Part shown: in pieces, positions 47,401 to 60,332 of the stretch
Layout: every line of letters starts with the position of its first letter
Position numbering within the stretch: the first letter of the stretch is position 1
The notes under the pieces: model-generated
What the model was told of the DNA's origin: nothing
Databases searched by the model: none
Seen by the model: only the letters and a program-made list of their open reading frames with translations
Position numbers and translations under genes: made by a program
NCBI RefSeq assembly: GCF_000002995.4
Contig: NW_025062479.1
Coordinates: 18,534,721 to 18,598,720 of the forward strand
Direction: 5' to 3'
DNA length: 64,000 nucleotides
Origin: Brugia malayi
Taxonomy: Eukaryota > Nematoda > Chromadorea > Rhabditida > Onchocercidae

Positions 47401-48694
47401 TCTAAGCAGTTTAAAATTTCTTTAAAAAAAATAATCTTTATGACTTTGTACCATGAAAAATTGATTAATCTTAGTCGTGGAAAAATCTAATTTTTCAGTG
47501 AGATATGAATCAAGAAAGAAGAGCCGCAAATTTTTTATTATACTGTGTTTTGTCCCTTCATCAGTTAAGGCCATCCTTGGATTGCGTAAATCTCGTGAAA
47601 GGAGATATGGAAAAGAAAAAAAGAAAAGAGAAATGGAAAGATTAATAGTGATGATAAAGGTGCTCTCGCAAACTCACTGTCAAATTATTTTCTTACAAAA
47701 GATTCAACTCCTTAAGAAAGTCAGCTTATTTGTAAGCAAATGGACAGTTATATAATTTGTAACATTAATAATAAGGAAGAGTTAGAATTTTAAATTATAG
47801 GCATTTTTCTTGAAACTTTAAGGTAATAAAATTGGACATCACTTGAATGTGCCAAGTAAAAACATTTTACTAGTTTTTATTACCGCAGCAAAATAGAAGC
47901 TTATCAGTCAGTCAAATAAGTACGACAATTACTGATCTCTAGAAAGCGATTTCATTCCATCCAAATATGGGGTTAAATAAAAAAATGATATATAACCTTT
48001 TTTAAATTAATTGAAATGTGTAAATAAGAGGTACCAGCTCAACCCCTATTTTTTTCTACTTGATTCAGTTTTTGCAATAAATAGTCGTTGAATGTTATCA
48101 TCTTAGGATCATCGATGATCATTTCTAGAATTGCGCAACTGAAGGGATTGAACTTCAGCCATCCATCCATTACTGCCTGCATAATTGCTTTTCATATATT
48201 TAAAGAAGGACTTTTAATTCAAAGTTATTTTAGACCTCTTTTTATTAATAACAAAATCGTAGGTAAATTCAAAAGAGCAAAACAGAAATTTAAGCGTAGA
48301 ATTAGAAAAAAAAAAGAAATTTAAGCGTAGAATTAGAAAAAAAAAGAAATTTAAGCCAAAAAAAAATGTGTTTACACAAATTCTTGCCTACCGAACTCTG
48401 ATTATTATGATTGTTTAAAAAGGCAAAGTAGAAAGTAGATAATTTTTCCAGAAGCTTGAAAATTGAAACACTTTTTAAAAAAGGTAATTTAATAAAACGA
48501 AATTTCTATCAGTTGGAACGATAAAGGAAGGGCACGATTTATACAATGGTTGTGACGATAAGATCGTTGCTCAACAAATTCACTTTGTAAATCGGTCAGC
48601 AAAAATTTGTGCCAATTTTTCATAGCATATTATCATCAGAGCCAGTTGTGAGGTAATTTAATGACAATCGAGCCTGAAGTTTGTTGAAATTAGT
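44418..48694. other. 5' flank of nhr-25 and intergenic DNA
   Basis: 44.4-46 kb is less AT-rich than the rest and probably contains nhr-25 upstream exons or promoter; overlapping frames on both strands could not be resolved. From 46 to 48.7 kb several plus-strand frames (46435-46641 with a signal-peptide-like start; 47478-47755, lysine-rich) are open but lack supporting splice pairs. Confidence 0.4.
48284..48357. repeat. Short tandem repeat, 30-31 bp unit, about 2.4 copies
   Basis: The unit begins AGAAATTTAAGCGTAGAATT and ends in an A run. Copies start at 48284, 48315 and 48345, the last truncated after TTAAGC. The only differences among copies are in the A-run length. Confidence 0.9.
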
Positions 48695-49485
48695 ATGTTC
48701 TGCTTTCACTTTACTCTACTTAATATTGCTGCAATTTCGCTTGCTGTAATATCAATGCCTTTGCTTACATATACTATGCGAGGGATTTTACTGTCGATCA
48801 CGAATATTTGCTCGCGTCTGCTAATATTATTTATGTATTTGCATGCAGGTAAGATAAGACTCTTTTAGTAATGATAATCGCAAGAGATAATTCATTGTCA
48901 AAAGATGTTTTCGACTGATTCTGAAAATGGCTTCTTATACAACCATGCGAAATAAAGTTCGATAATTCAATCATCAACTACATATAACTTAAATTAGCTG
49001 CTCGAAACTAACAATTTTCGAATTTATTGTATTGGTGGTTGCAACTTTTATTTGTCTGTATACTTTAATAATGAATCAGAAAGGCTGAATGGATCCTAAA
49101 TGAAAGTGAAAGTATCTAAGGTACTTTAAATTGAAAAAGTTAAAATCATAAATTTTGAAGTGTTTGTTAAATTTTCAAAAAAAAAAAAAAAATCGAAATT
49201 AACAAACTAACAAAAAAAAAAAATTTCCGAATGATTTTTTATAAAGAAGTTTTAATAAACTTCTGGGTTTGTTGAAAAGTTTCAATAACTTAGAGTTTTC
49301 AGTAGCGCTATAATATATTTTTTGATGTTCAGAATGTTTTTAATTTTAATGCAGCAAAATTATTTATAGGTCGGGCTCTCATAATATTTGGTTCACAAAT
49401 TTGGGATCAAAAACAATGTGGTTTGGTTGTATTTCAGCATATGATAAACCAAAGAGATGCTCAAATAGCGGTTAAATTCATTTGA
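48695..49485 (+). CDS. Small hydrophobic protein, two exons (89 aa)
   Basis: Exon 1 (48695-48848) starts at ATG and ends at a GCAG/GTAAGA donor; exon 2 (49370-49485) follows a TTATTTATAG acceptor. The join is phase 1 and the frame runs to TGA. The first 50 residues hold two membrane-type segments, the first NIAAISLAVISMPLLTY and the second LLILFMYLHAG after a short loop with MRGILLS. The C-terminal 40 residues are more polar (GSQIWDQKQCG, then QRDAQIAVKFI). I do not recognise the family. A donor, acceptor, phase and start that all agree support a real gene. It is convergent with the 85-residue gene on the other strand, 470 bp away. Confidence 0.45.
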
Positions 49486-49956
49486 AAAGATCAAGAATTA
49501 CCAGTGATAGATAAGAAGAAATGATATAATACTAGCAATCATATCTGTAACGCATGCACTGTATTCAGCAAGTAAACTAGCCTTATTTATATTCTTCCCA
49601 TGTCCTATTTTATATATACAATATCTCTCTGCCGCACATCTACATGCAAAAATCCTTTTTGAACTATTCCATAGTTTAAAGAAAAGTTATTATAATTTAT
49701 AAATCCACTTAAGAACCACTTTAAGTTGCCGCTTTGGCTGAATTTGATGTTTTTATAGATATTAGAAATGTGAGGTTAACGTAGTTGTTAGTTACTTCAT
49801 TTCTTTTTCCAAGGGAAAATTTAATTTCTGTTATTAGAGTTAATTTATATTAGAGTTGTTGTCCGAGACATGTTGATAATCACATCAGTGAAATGAATGA
49901 ATTAGCAATACGAAGGTGGAGTAAGTTCTCTATTAATTTTAACAAAATAAGTAAGT

Positions 49957-50331
49957 TTACACCTTCGACTTCTTCTCTTGATGAGACAGTAATTCCATCA
50001 AATTCATGATCAGTGCTTTTTGCAAAGAATAATGATTTGCATACGTGGATTTTAGGTCGACATTCACCACTGTTTTTATCAGAATGCTTACTAATCTATT
50101 ATTAATACATTACTTTCCATCCACTTTTAGCTATTTCTTTAAGTAAGCGGTTGAACTGTTTCATTTCTGAAAAAAAATATAAATGAATGAAACCACTACT
50201 AATTTTTTCAATGCTACCTGAAAGCGAAAATGTCTTAATCGCCTGTGTGTTACCAGTTGTAAATAGCGTGAATTCATTTCATCAGCTAAAGGGAGAACGT
50301 TGCTAATCTCTGTACCTTTAAATAACATCAT
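49957..50331 (-). CDS. Small protein, three exons (85 aa), unknown
   Basis: Exons 50331-50218, 50155-50125 and 50069-49957 agree in phase (0, then 1). The ATG directly abuts a GTCATTGCAG acceptor, the classical arrangement of an SL-spliced nematode gene. The predicted protein is helical and basic, with no membrane segment: FKGTEISNVLPLADEMNSRY, THRRLRHFRFQ, FNRLLKEIAK and LQKALIMNLMELLSHQEKK. The middle exon is the weak point: a stronger acceptor 11 nt further upstream would bring a stop into frame. It lies 693 bp downstream of, and in the same direction as, the IgGFc-domain gene, so it may be the last gene of an operon. Confidence 0.45.
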
Positions 50332-50343
50332 CTGCAATGACAA
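50332..50343 (-). promoter_or_regulatory. SL trans-splice acceptor at the ATG of the 85-aa gene
   Basis: TTGTCATTGCAG is followed without a gap by ATGATG on the minus strand, giving a zero-length 5' UTR after the spliced leader. Confidence 0.5.
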
Positions 50344-50964
50344 ACAGAGTTCATTTTTTATTTGTTTTTTTGATTCCGATTGTTTGTTTGTATCTGAATA
50401 CAGTGTGAAACTCTGTTCAAGATGTTAAAGCAGTAATTTTAATCTTGCCAACCGGATGTATTACTCATAAATATTTATGAGTACGTTAATATTCCAAATA
50501 ATTATGGTAGGAGAAGGCCAGAATTCTTTGATTACATTATCTATAACAACTGAAAAAACTACATACGTTTATCCACCGTAAAAAAAGAGCATAATATTTT
50601 CAATATATTAAATGTTTTAATTTACTGCCTAATTGAAAATTAAACTAAAAGTTAAGAAAAAATAAAAAAATAAGTTAAAAACTTAGCATTAAATTTGTTA
50701 GTATTATCTAATGACTTGAAATAATAAACTGAGATGGAATCGGATAGCGACTAATAAAGGATCTAGCATTTATTGTTGACTAAGCATTAAACACTGACAT
50801 AAGCATTTGGAGAAAGCCACATTGAGGTTATCAGAGAATTTTGTTCTCTTTGATGTTCCTAAAGAATTTTTACTTCATCGTGTAAAAATGCTTCGGAAAT
50901 CTTTCTACCATTTCTGAAGTATAGAAATGCTTTAAAAAAAACATGTAAATCTTAAATTTGAATA

Positions 50965-50970
50965 TTTATT
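50965..50970 (-). terminator. Poly(A) signal of the IgGFc-domain gene
   Basis: AATAAA on the minus strand, 55 nt downstream of the stop codon at 51025. Confidence 0.5.
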
Positions 50971-51024
50971 ACAAAGAAATTCTGCTGTTTGCTTCAGACT
51001 TCAGTGATGCTGCAACATTTACAT

Positions 51025-54000
51025 TCATGCGATGAAGATATGAAATATACAAATGAGCAAAATAGAGAAAGACAATTCAATAGAAATGGATGGAGAAGAG
51101 GCCTTTATTAGAAATCTTTCGGTTGATAAACTTTTAGATCTACCATAGGTACAGCGGGTGTACGACGTATGATTTCTTGTGGAGATATTATCATTTGAAA
51201 TAAGTTCTCTCACTGCTGAAGTTACCAATGTTTGTTTCTTAGTCGTAGTCGTTCCATCCAAAAATTCTGTAAAAGAAGCTGAAGCAAACAAAAGCGATAA
51301 ATTAGTTTCTAGTACCAATTAGCAAAATAATGAAAGTCCAGATGACTCACGTGTAATAGAATCTATTTTGACAACTTTTCGACCTGCAAATAAAATTCTT
51401 AGAATCATCTCAGAGATAGAAAAGAAAATGTAAAGTTAAGAGGATAAACAGATTAAAAAAAACCATTTGTGACTAAGTTTCTCTTAATGTTAGTATGCAA
51501 TTGTTACAGCTATTATAGACACATTGATCAAATCAAGTGATAAAAATTTACTGTTGAAAGCCGGGACAAATCCATAAGCGCTGTTATTCATACGACCACT
51601 AATAAAGATAATATACAGACCATCGGCATAGAAGAAGTGAAAACCGGGGGATACAGTGCCGGATGAATAATATAGTGAACCATTTAAAAATGGTAGTGTA
51701 GCAAATGATAAGCTAATCTCACTATCAAAGAAAGCACTTGACATTGCTTTATAGTCTGCTATCACCTGAAAGAATATTTTCTTTTAGCACTATCATTGCA
51801 AAATGAATTAGGAAGTGAAAAAAAGATTGTTAGATTATCATGTCGCATGCTGCATACTTCATTTGTATACTTGCATCACGTAAAAAATCTAGGTAGCATC
51901 AAAATGCAGGGAATATTCATTTCTTGTAATATATCGATTAATTCTTGTAATTGTTACAATTACAATATATTGAAAAGATTTACAGTAACTTGATTGCTGT
52001 CGCTGGGTATAATAACCGGGATCATTCCGGAAATGAATTGTGAAATGGCTGGTACTTCATCTAGGTATCCACCTTCCTCATAGTTTAGTGTCCCAACATT
52101 GTATCCACCATAACGAATCACATTTAACACTGTTCTGAAAACTTTTTTTCAGATTTATCAAACTTAGCAATGATTATGTCACAATGTACTATTTTCATTT
52201 CTTTTTTTCTTCTTTCGTATTCAAGGAACTGATATTTTCCGGTAAAAAGTGGTAAAAATATATATCACAAGTGATTTGTTTCATTGGAATGCGTGAAAAT
52301 TATTATTATCTAAACACTGCAAATTCATACGTAGTACTTATTGCGGCCGTATTTCCATATTCATCAAGTACTATAGAATTGGTTGCTTCAGGAAAAGTGG
52401 ATATCAGGCGCTTTGTCTTCACAATTTTATTCGAACCATGAATTGAAATTTCCACTGATTTGCATTCTACGGATAGCGGTGTAAGCAAGTGATGTTTCCC
52501 AGTAAGCAGTGGCATTACGTAGTTATCTTTTAACTTATCGCAGCCTATAATACAGTGTCTAATCTTTCCCTTTAGAGAAAAACGATTTGTTTCTGGAATT
52601 GCAATTAACTACAAATTAGTTTTTTATTTATAGAACTACTGCGTACTAAGTTGGTCGGATCTTATAAAGAGAGTTGAGAAATACATTTCAAATAATAAAT
52701 TCAACAAACCCGTTATTGGTACTGAGCTTGGCATAAAGCATCCGAAATCGAATACATCTGATCCTTTTGCTGTTGGCAGTCTACGTACAGCGGCAACAAT
52801 AACGAATGTGAAGTTACTATGTGCCCATAAAGTTATACTTTCTTCTGATGAACTGAATGCCAACATTTCACCTACCTGTAATATTGTTTCCCATGATATG
52901 GAAAATTGAAGGTGAGGACAAAATATGTAAATTTACTGCATAATAGAATCCTTTTAACATTGCCGATTGCATATATAAATGAATTTGTTAAAAAGCAGTG
53001 AAAGAAAACAAACTTGTACAGTATGTTTGCAAGAACAAGAGGATGTGCTGCGAATCGAATTAATTGTAACATACTGATTATGTTTAGCTTTCACTGGCAG
53101 AAAATAAACAATCGTTGAACCTAATGCTGATGATGGTGGAAGTGTAAATGCATAATGATTTCCAGCCATTGATATTGGTAACACTAAAATTACTCGGAAA
53201 GTTTAATTTTAATACGAATTCACTCGAATAAAAGTTGCAAAATGAGAAATATTTCGCGAAATGTTTCGTTAAAATTTCAAATAGCAACTCTTAAAGAATT
53301 TTAGTTTGATTTTGAAACATATTATACGCTCATAGTTATTATAATTACTTAATGAAATAATGGAGAAAAAAAAACCAAGGAAGCTGTCGCGTGCACCACT
53401 GATATCTACATTATGTGCTATAAGAGTGATTAGAATGGTGGAGTGGACAACAATTCGGGCATCTACGTATGAATGCAAACCATCATTGATGTTATTCAGA
53501 ATCACTGACTCATTAAATTTGAACTGAAAAACCGATTGGAATTGAAGAATAGTTGAAAAACACTTGAAGCTGTACAAATTTATTTGGATATTTTCGTATA
53601 GCCGAATGTCATTTTAACTAGTGCGATTCCACTTTAGATTTCCAAAAAATACTTTCATCTATAAAATTAAAGCTTTATTTTAGTCAAAGACTAATTCTTC
53701 GGAAAAATCGTCTTGGGTGGGAGAACGGAAAAACTCAGAAGAAATTGTGCCCGGAATCTTTTAGGAATTCCAAAATATACTATTTTTTTACCGGTGATAA
53801 AGGGTACACTGTCAGAATTAATTTTTTTTCAGAATTATGGGTACTACATATCGCACATCGATAAAAAAACTTTGAAGAGGACTACGCAGATCTGACGTTC
53901 ACTTGCGTATGTTTGAATTGAGGGAATAACGAAAAAAGAAAGTACCAGGACACTGCTGAGTACTTTGACAACCAGACTTGCGGTATGTCGTGTTGTTGTA

Positions 54001-54546
54001 ATATTATCACCATTAGTATCAAATTCAGGATATTCAACGATGACATTCGCACTTTGCTTTGTGTTCGGATTGATAATACTTAATGTAGCTTCCATCCCGA
54101 TAGATCCACTGTTATTCGGTGGATATACGAAAACAAATTCGCGTCCGTATGTGTCCATATCATTGGCGCAAACCCTCACAAGGCTTAGAGCTGTAGTATG
54201 TTAGCAAAATCAAATATTAGACTTAAAATTGAGACAAGAATGGTAGCCCAAAAGTTTGATCTTTTATGATAATAAAAAGAATTTTCTTGTTTTTATAATC
54301 TAATGAACTTCTGAGGCAAATCATTCACTCTCATACGTTAAAGACATGGGATAATTCTCTAAAAATAATCTCTGATTTTCTAATCTACAAAAGAATGCTA
54401 CTACTAATTTTGTAACAATGATTCCATGTTACTTGACAACTCATACTCTAATATATTCTTTTTTTTTTGGATCAAACATAATTCGTATTAAAGACATCAA
54501 AATTTGAAGTACCTGTAAATATGGTTTGCCAGATGAAATATGGCAT
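51025..54546 (-). CDS. Secreted, possibly GPI-anchored IgGFc-binding N-terminal-domain protein
   Basis: Ten exons, phases all agree: 54546-54513, 54190-53964, 53523-53376, 53183-53014, 52875-52710, 52592-52331, 52134-51990, 51765-51552, 51383-51351, 51266-51025; 546 residues. The signal peptide begins MPYFIWQTIFTALSLVRVCA and its ATG lies 2 nt after a GACTACAG acceptor. The ectodomain reads like the IgGFc-binding protein N-terminal domain found in vertebrate FCGBP and in many worm proteins: GREFVFVYPPNNSG near the start, VHSTILITLIAHNV, then ISMAGNHYAFTLPP and, later, HHLLTPLSVECKSVEISIHG. Cysteines occur as pairs (SCSCK, HCIIGC). The last exon ends in a hydrophobic stretch with no tail (ISIELSFSILLICIFHIFIA, then stop) after a serine-rich spacer, as in a GPI-attachment signal. 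Likely a surface or extracellular adhesion/matrix protein; ligand unknown. Confidence 0.78.
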
Positions 54547-54548
54547 AT

Positions 54549-54558
54549 CTGTAGTCGA
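54549..54558 (-). promoter_or_regulatory. Probable SL trans-splice acceptor of the IgGFc-domain gene
   Basis: GTCGACTACAG on the minus strand ends two bases before the ATG that begins the signal peptide. Confidence 0.45.
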
Positions 54559-55803
54559 CAAATGTTTGTAAATAACAATCATTTCCTATACATATTGTAT
54601 TGTATACCTGATTCTTTGATAACAGCATTTTATCAGTTCATTCAAGTATCGAAATATTTTCTTATCAGAAACTGAACTCGAATAAATTTGGAAGATGCAA
54701 GGTGCTTATCAAATTACAAAAATATGTGGCAAACATTTCTCGAAAAACGAGAGTTGTAAGTTTTCGAGGTACAAAAAATTTTCAGATCAAAATTAGAGTA
54801 AGCAATGTTTTGAATTTATTTTTACAAGAAACAATCCGCTTAAATGCTAAATTTGTCCAGTTGAGTTTTTGGTATATAAAATATAAATTATTGTTAAATC
54901 TCAATCCTTTTCTGAAAAAATGATTTGAAAAAAAACTGGCTGAATAGTTTAGGTTACATTTCTAGTGGTTCTGGAGAGAATTTATTTTGAAAAAAAGGAC
55001 GATTTGTACTGCATCCTTTATTGACGTTTTATAAAAAGAGGTTATTTTGAAAGAGTTTGTTAAAAAAAAAATAGTGCATAGCAGTATCGCAAAATGTTCT
55101 GCTTGGCAAAATTTTGAAAATGGGACAGTGAGCCTGCTAACATATATGAAGTGAACCATCCGACATTGCTGAATTTTCTAAGTCATGAGAAGTTGTGTTC
55201 ATTCCTTTATTCTTCAGGTAGAAAATCAAAATATAACATTTTACTTACTTCTTTTAAACAAGTTATTATAACTTAGATTTTGAAACATATAGAATAAACA
55301 AGCATTCATTAAACAGTTCTAACTATTGAAAGGGAGGAATTAACTAAAAAGAAAAACATGAAAACGACACAAAAAAGAGGCGAAATCAATAGAAAACAAT
55401 AGCTTAAAAGAATTAAAGTGAAATTTAATCTAACAATTATAAAGGAAATTAAGTAAGTACAAAGTAAAAGGTAGAAAACCAGGGAATTTATTGATGAAAC
55501 TGCATTTATATTAAGGAATGTGCAATGGTTAAAGCTTATAAGATTAACTTAAAACTCTTCCTTTCTATCCAGATCTGTTTATCCTCTTGAAACAAAGTCA
55601 TTTATTTGATTTTTTCTTTCAGATATTGTTACAACTTTTAATACCAACAAAGACATTTAAAACCACTTAAAATCACTCTAACAGTTGAAAATAAAAATTG
55701 CTTATAGTTACAAAATGCTTCCATATTTTTCTCTGCAATATGTGATCATTTCAAAAACGAAAGTTGAAAGCGTAACCTAAAGCAAAAAAAATTCAATTAA
55801 AAT

Positions 55804-57768
55804 TCAGTTCGTTTTGCACCCATCACTTTTGACCGTTCCTTCAGCTAAGACATGTTTGCGATCCATGCGATCTTTTTCTAACGTTTTAATTATTATGATA
55901 GCAATTAGAATGCCAGAAACCGACAAAGATATGAAACTCCATGATAACCAAAAATTTGATGGCCTTTCACAGCCTTTCGGACATGTCAACAAAGTTGGTT
56001 GTTTTCCAGTTTGAAGCGTTTCCTGAAAATCAGTTTCAAAGTAATTTATTATGAGATAGTTAGCTTTACAATTTGAATATACTCAACTTGTAGTACAAAG
56101 CTAAATTCAAATTTAAGTACAGCTAAACATGATAAGATGGATGGTTTTAGGTATTTGCATCATTCGCTACATTATTATCGCTACTAAACATCATTCCATG
56201 ATTCCCTTTACTGCATTTTCAATCAATTTGTAGCAAGTTCGAAATGTAGGTGAGATTACTATTAGGTAGGATTACTTATGGTAATTCTGATAATTTCATT
56301 TTCATAATTACTTAAAAACTAATTAGATTACGGAAAATTAACTTTTTTCTTCAGTTCTATAACTAGATAGGAAATAGCATAGCACCACTTTGTGCTAGCA
56401 CCATTTTCTTTTACTACCAACCGAACCTTTACAGCTTGATTGTCCCTGCTAATTTAACACGTTTACTGTTCCTTCGATAAAGCTAACTGCGAGAAAATTA
56501 TTGGACATTAATTAGTGCCCAAAAATTTTAGTTGAATAGTAACGTTTAAAATGATTTGACTTTTATTTATAAGTGTCATCACTAAGACTACTATCAATAG
56601 CTGAAAAAAAAATTGTTCTTACGAAAGAGGCAGCAACAAAAGCCATTACAGTTTTACTGATAATTCCTGTCGTCAGAATTCCACTATCATTATCAAAATG
56701 ATAGTATTCCGTATACTTCGTCATTCTGTCGAGACTTCTCTAAAAATTAAAAAAAAAGGTGACGAAGTGAGTGGACATTGACAAGTAATTTTAGAGGAAA
56801 GACAAGTTAAGGATAATGAAATGGATCGGTCGGGGAGAAAAGCTTGCATGAAATAATAGGTTATGTAGAATTGAAAAATATGGTCATTTAATTCGCAACA
56901 TTAAAACTTACTTTTGCTATTTCGTCAGGGGTTGGCAACTTTCCGTGATGTTCCTTTGTTGCAATTAAAATATTTGCCTTAAATTAAAACCATTAAACCT
57001 GGGTAATTAAGCAGAATAAAAAGGATGAGTAGAAAATAACCAGACCAATCTTAGTTACGTGCTATTGCATTTTGTCTAAATATTTTATGTTTTCTAAGAT
57101 TCTTGGAGATCCTTTATAAATAAATAGTATTTTCATTTATTTCAAATTTTTATTGAAGAACATTTAAAGAAGATAGGCCAACTTATATGATCTATTAGCT
57201 AATATCCAATTTACTGGTTCAAACTATTTTATTATTATCATTTCGTTGCTGTCGAAGTATGTTACTGAGCGGTGCTTAGTAATATATTTTAAGCAGTGCT
57301 TAATAAAACAAATAAATGAACCTGTGTTGTAACATATCGTAAAAATACACCCATAAGTGTTTTACCAAAAAATTCTGCAGTTTTGTTCCAACACGACAGA
57401 TTCTAAAAAAAAAAAACTATTTAAAACTGGTTGAAATTACCTGTGATACTTCTTTACATTATCATATTTCATTAGCCCACAAATAATCTGAAATCCATTT
57501 TCTTGCTTTTCAGCATTTTTGTTTGGTAGAGAAAGAAGCGGAAAAGAAAAAGATAATTCACTGTAACTACACTTCCACTAGTATTCATGTAGAAGCGCAA
57601 GAAAAAATTGTGGTTGAAAGGGTGAAAAGAGTTCGAAAAGGTTTGGTAAAATCCAACCTGATCGAATTTATTGGTGCAATGAGAACTGCATCCATCTAGG
57701 AATCGATCGTGCGTTTCCTCTTCACTAGCTGATACTAGTGGCAGTAGCAGTAGGAAAATGCTACTCAT
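55804..57768 (-). CDS. Type I membrane protein, 197 aa, unrecognised
   Basis: Five exons, every join in phase 0: 57768-57658, 57402-57322, 56977-56912, 56739-56623, 56022-55804. Signal peptide MSSIFLLLLPLVSA, then a luminal/extracellular part of about 130 residues with six cysteines in pairs: DGCSSHC near the start, LSCWNKTAEFFG in the second exon, and TCPKGC just before the membrane. One N-glycosylation site, NKT, directly follows CW. A single membrane segment (FISLSVSGILIAIIIIKTL) is followed by a basic cytosolic tail of 25 residues with DRMDRKH. The exon-by-exon phase 0 pattern is unusual here. I do not recognise the family. Upstream in-frame methionine at 57825 would only add a polar leader before the signal peptide. 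It precedes the IgGFc-domain gene by 1.26 kb in the same direction. Confidence 0.7.
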
Positions 57769-59325
57769 ACGACCAACCTGTACTGTGCTCGGACTGCTAC
57801 AGGTAGGTACATTGATACCACCCATGCAATCAACCTTTACTGGGCTCGGATTGCCATTGATACCAAAGTGAAAAACGATTAATTTCTACAGTTACGTACA
57901 ATTGAAAATAGCTGAAAATAAAAAAAAAAAAAAAAAATAGCTGAAAAATGAAAATTAACCAATAACCAATAACAATTCGAATAAAAAGTTGAAGTGTTTC
58001 TTATTGTTTAATAGAACTGCAATGATATATTAACTAAATTTCACTAAGGATGTTACTCTAGTTTGTAATTTATTTAAACTTAAATTTTATAGCTTTGTCA
58101 GAAATTTGAGAATATTGGAAGAGGAATTACAAACAGAAATAATAAGACACCGAGAAGAAAGACTAAATTTTGAAAAATACCAAGTAAAATGCTACTGATT
58201 GATGATGATTTTTTAATGAAATACAAAAGTCTCACTCACAGGGCCTTAATACATCGATTAAAAAATTTTGCTTTTGTATTCACCACGCAAAAGAATACAA
58301 TATAATAGGACCATTAAAATAGAAAAATTGATAGAGATAAGAGATAAGTTGAAATCAGTGCATCACTATGTAAAGTGAGCACAAAATTTGAAAAGTTAAA
58401 AAATTCAAAGAACAAATAGAATATAGTGCGCTTATCTCTCACTTTTAAACTTTGATAAATCAAAATCAAAAAAACTTAATTTTAACTTTAAAAAATTTGT
58501 TTCTTGAAGAATTTCAAGAGATTGGATCGATGGAATTACATCATTTATCATTCCCATCGAAATATTTTGTGACAAGTTTTTCACAGTAAATTACAAATTA
58601 TAAAATAAATGAAGTGATTGAAATATTGTTGCATTCTTGCAATACCAAACAAATTTCAATGAAATAAAAGTATGCTGCCAATATTTGAGCAACATTTGTA
58701 GTCGCATTGATAAAAATGAGAAGATCTCTAAATTTTTTTCTACTTTCGGGTCAAAAACTTATCTTTTGTTTTGAAAAAAATGAGGATTGTGGATTATAAC
58801 CTTTACAAATTCATTTGTTCCTTGATAGTATAATCTTAGAGATCAGTCTTTTTACTCTTTTAGACAGATGTGACAATAACAGATTCCTGATTTAAAATCA
58901 TGAAACTAATCATTAACTGTGAACATTTAACTTTTCAGGAACTTTTATTTTAATAAAATTTAAAATTAAAATAAAACTTAAACTTCTAGGACTTAAAATT
59001 AGTCAGATTCATGGTTGAAAAGCTGCTTGGATAAACAAAAAGTAATTCAACATACGAACACACATACGGACACATCCTCCCCAATTCTATATCAGACTCC
59101 AATTTATACATTTTCAAAATTTTGTAAAAATTCTATCAAATAAATCCCATCAAACGGAAGTGGGAATGAAAGAGTTATAACAACGTGCAAACATAACAGA
59201 TGCATTTTTCTGACAACCATTCCTCTCTCTTTGCTTCCATTTTTTAAAATTGCTTGTCTATACTGAACAATTTCGATACCAACGTGTGTTTGCCTTGTTG
59301 CAGCCGCGTACACTTCCTTCCTTCA

Positions 59326-59350
59326 GTGTGTGTGTGTGTGTGTGTGTGTG
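59326..59350. repeat. (GT)n microsatellite
   Basis: Twelve to thirteen uninterrupted GT units, followed by CATG and TATG variants. Confidence 0.95.
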
Positions 59351-60332
59351 CATGTATGCATATACATATGTGTGTGTACATTGTACAGGTGACGTTGCAT
59401 ACAGGTACACCAGCATCAACTTTGTTTGTTAATAAAAATCAATGGCAAGCGCTATTAGTTGTTTTCATTATAATCTCTACTCAGCGATATTATTTATTTT
59501 ATATTTTGCATAAATGAATCAGAAGCGATCATGCCAGTGAAATTTAAAATGAAAAAAATTTTGAAAATTCAGTATAATGTGCATCTGTTATTTGCAATGA
59601 AAAGTAAATTATTTTCGAATTTTGTGTATACATGGTACTTTTGATTGAGCTGTATAAGCCAAAGGACCATTGTGTTCATTTTAGTCCTAATTAGACTGAA
59701 ACTGGACATGTCGCTGCACTTCTGTCCTATGCGTCCCAATATTCTCATGGTACAAACAATTCAAAAAACAATTTAAACTGCTTGTACATATTCATCAGTA
59801 AAACGCCAACCGTAATCATCTCACTTTACTAAATAATATCACTTTCTGATCTTCATGAGCAATTCTATCGTTTTAAAATAGTTACAATATAATTTTATCT
59901 CACTGTTCCCTGCAATAAATAAAGGTCAACTTTGATCATATTCCGAGCTTTTAGCTACACATCTTCGTTATGGCTAAATGCCATACTGAGATTTTATTCT
60001 TGGAACACAATTCATGAATAAATTGATTTATTCGTGGTGCGGATGAAATGATAATGAGAATGAGAATATGTCGCACATTTCTCATTTTGGGAGATGGCAT
60101 TTTGGACAGAGCAAAGCGAAATCAGGTGTCGCATCTAGCCCTCACTATTTGGACGAAGTGTCTCACTGAACAACGGGTGCTAGAAGTGTATAATCAAATT
60201 GCTTAATAATATACACACATGCACACACACACATATATATGTAACCCACACATATGCGCACAGAGATACGCGCATGCTCGTCCGTAGAAGTACTCGAACA
60301 GGCAATCAATTGCTGGGTGGATTGGCATCAGT

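Noticed and set aside
47034..47425. Faint resemblance to a retroelement reverse transcriptase (KIMHFGK pattern)
   Set aside because: One short motif only, no YxDD box or flanking RT blocks; most likely chance.
53965..54204. Plus-strand frame of 79 codons
   Set aside because: Antisense to exon 2 of the IgGFc-domain gene.
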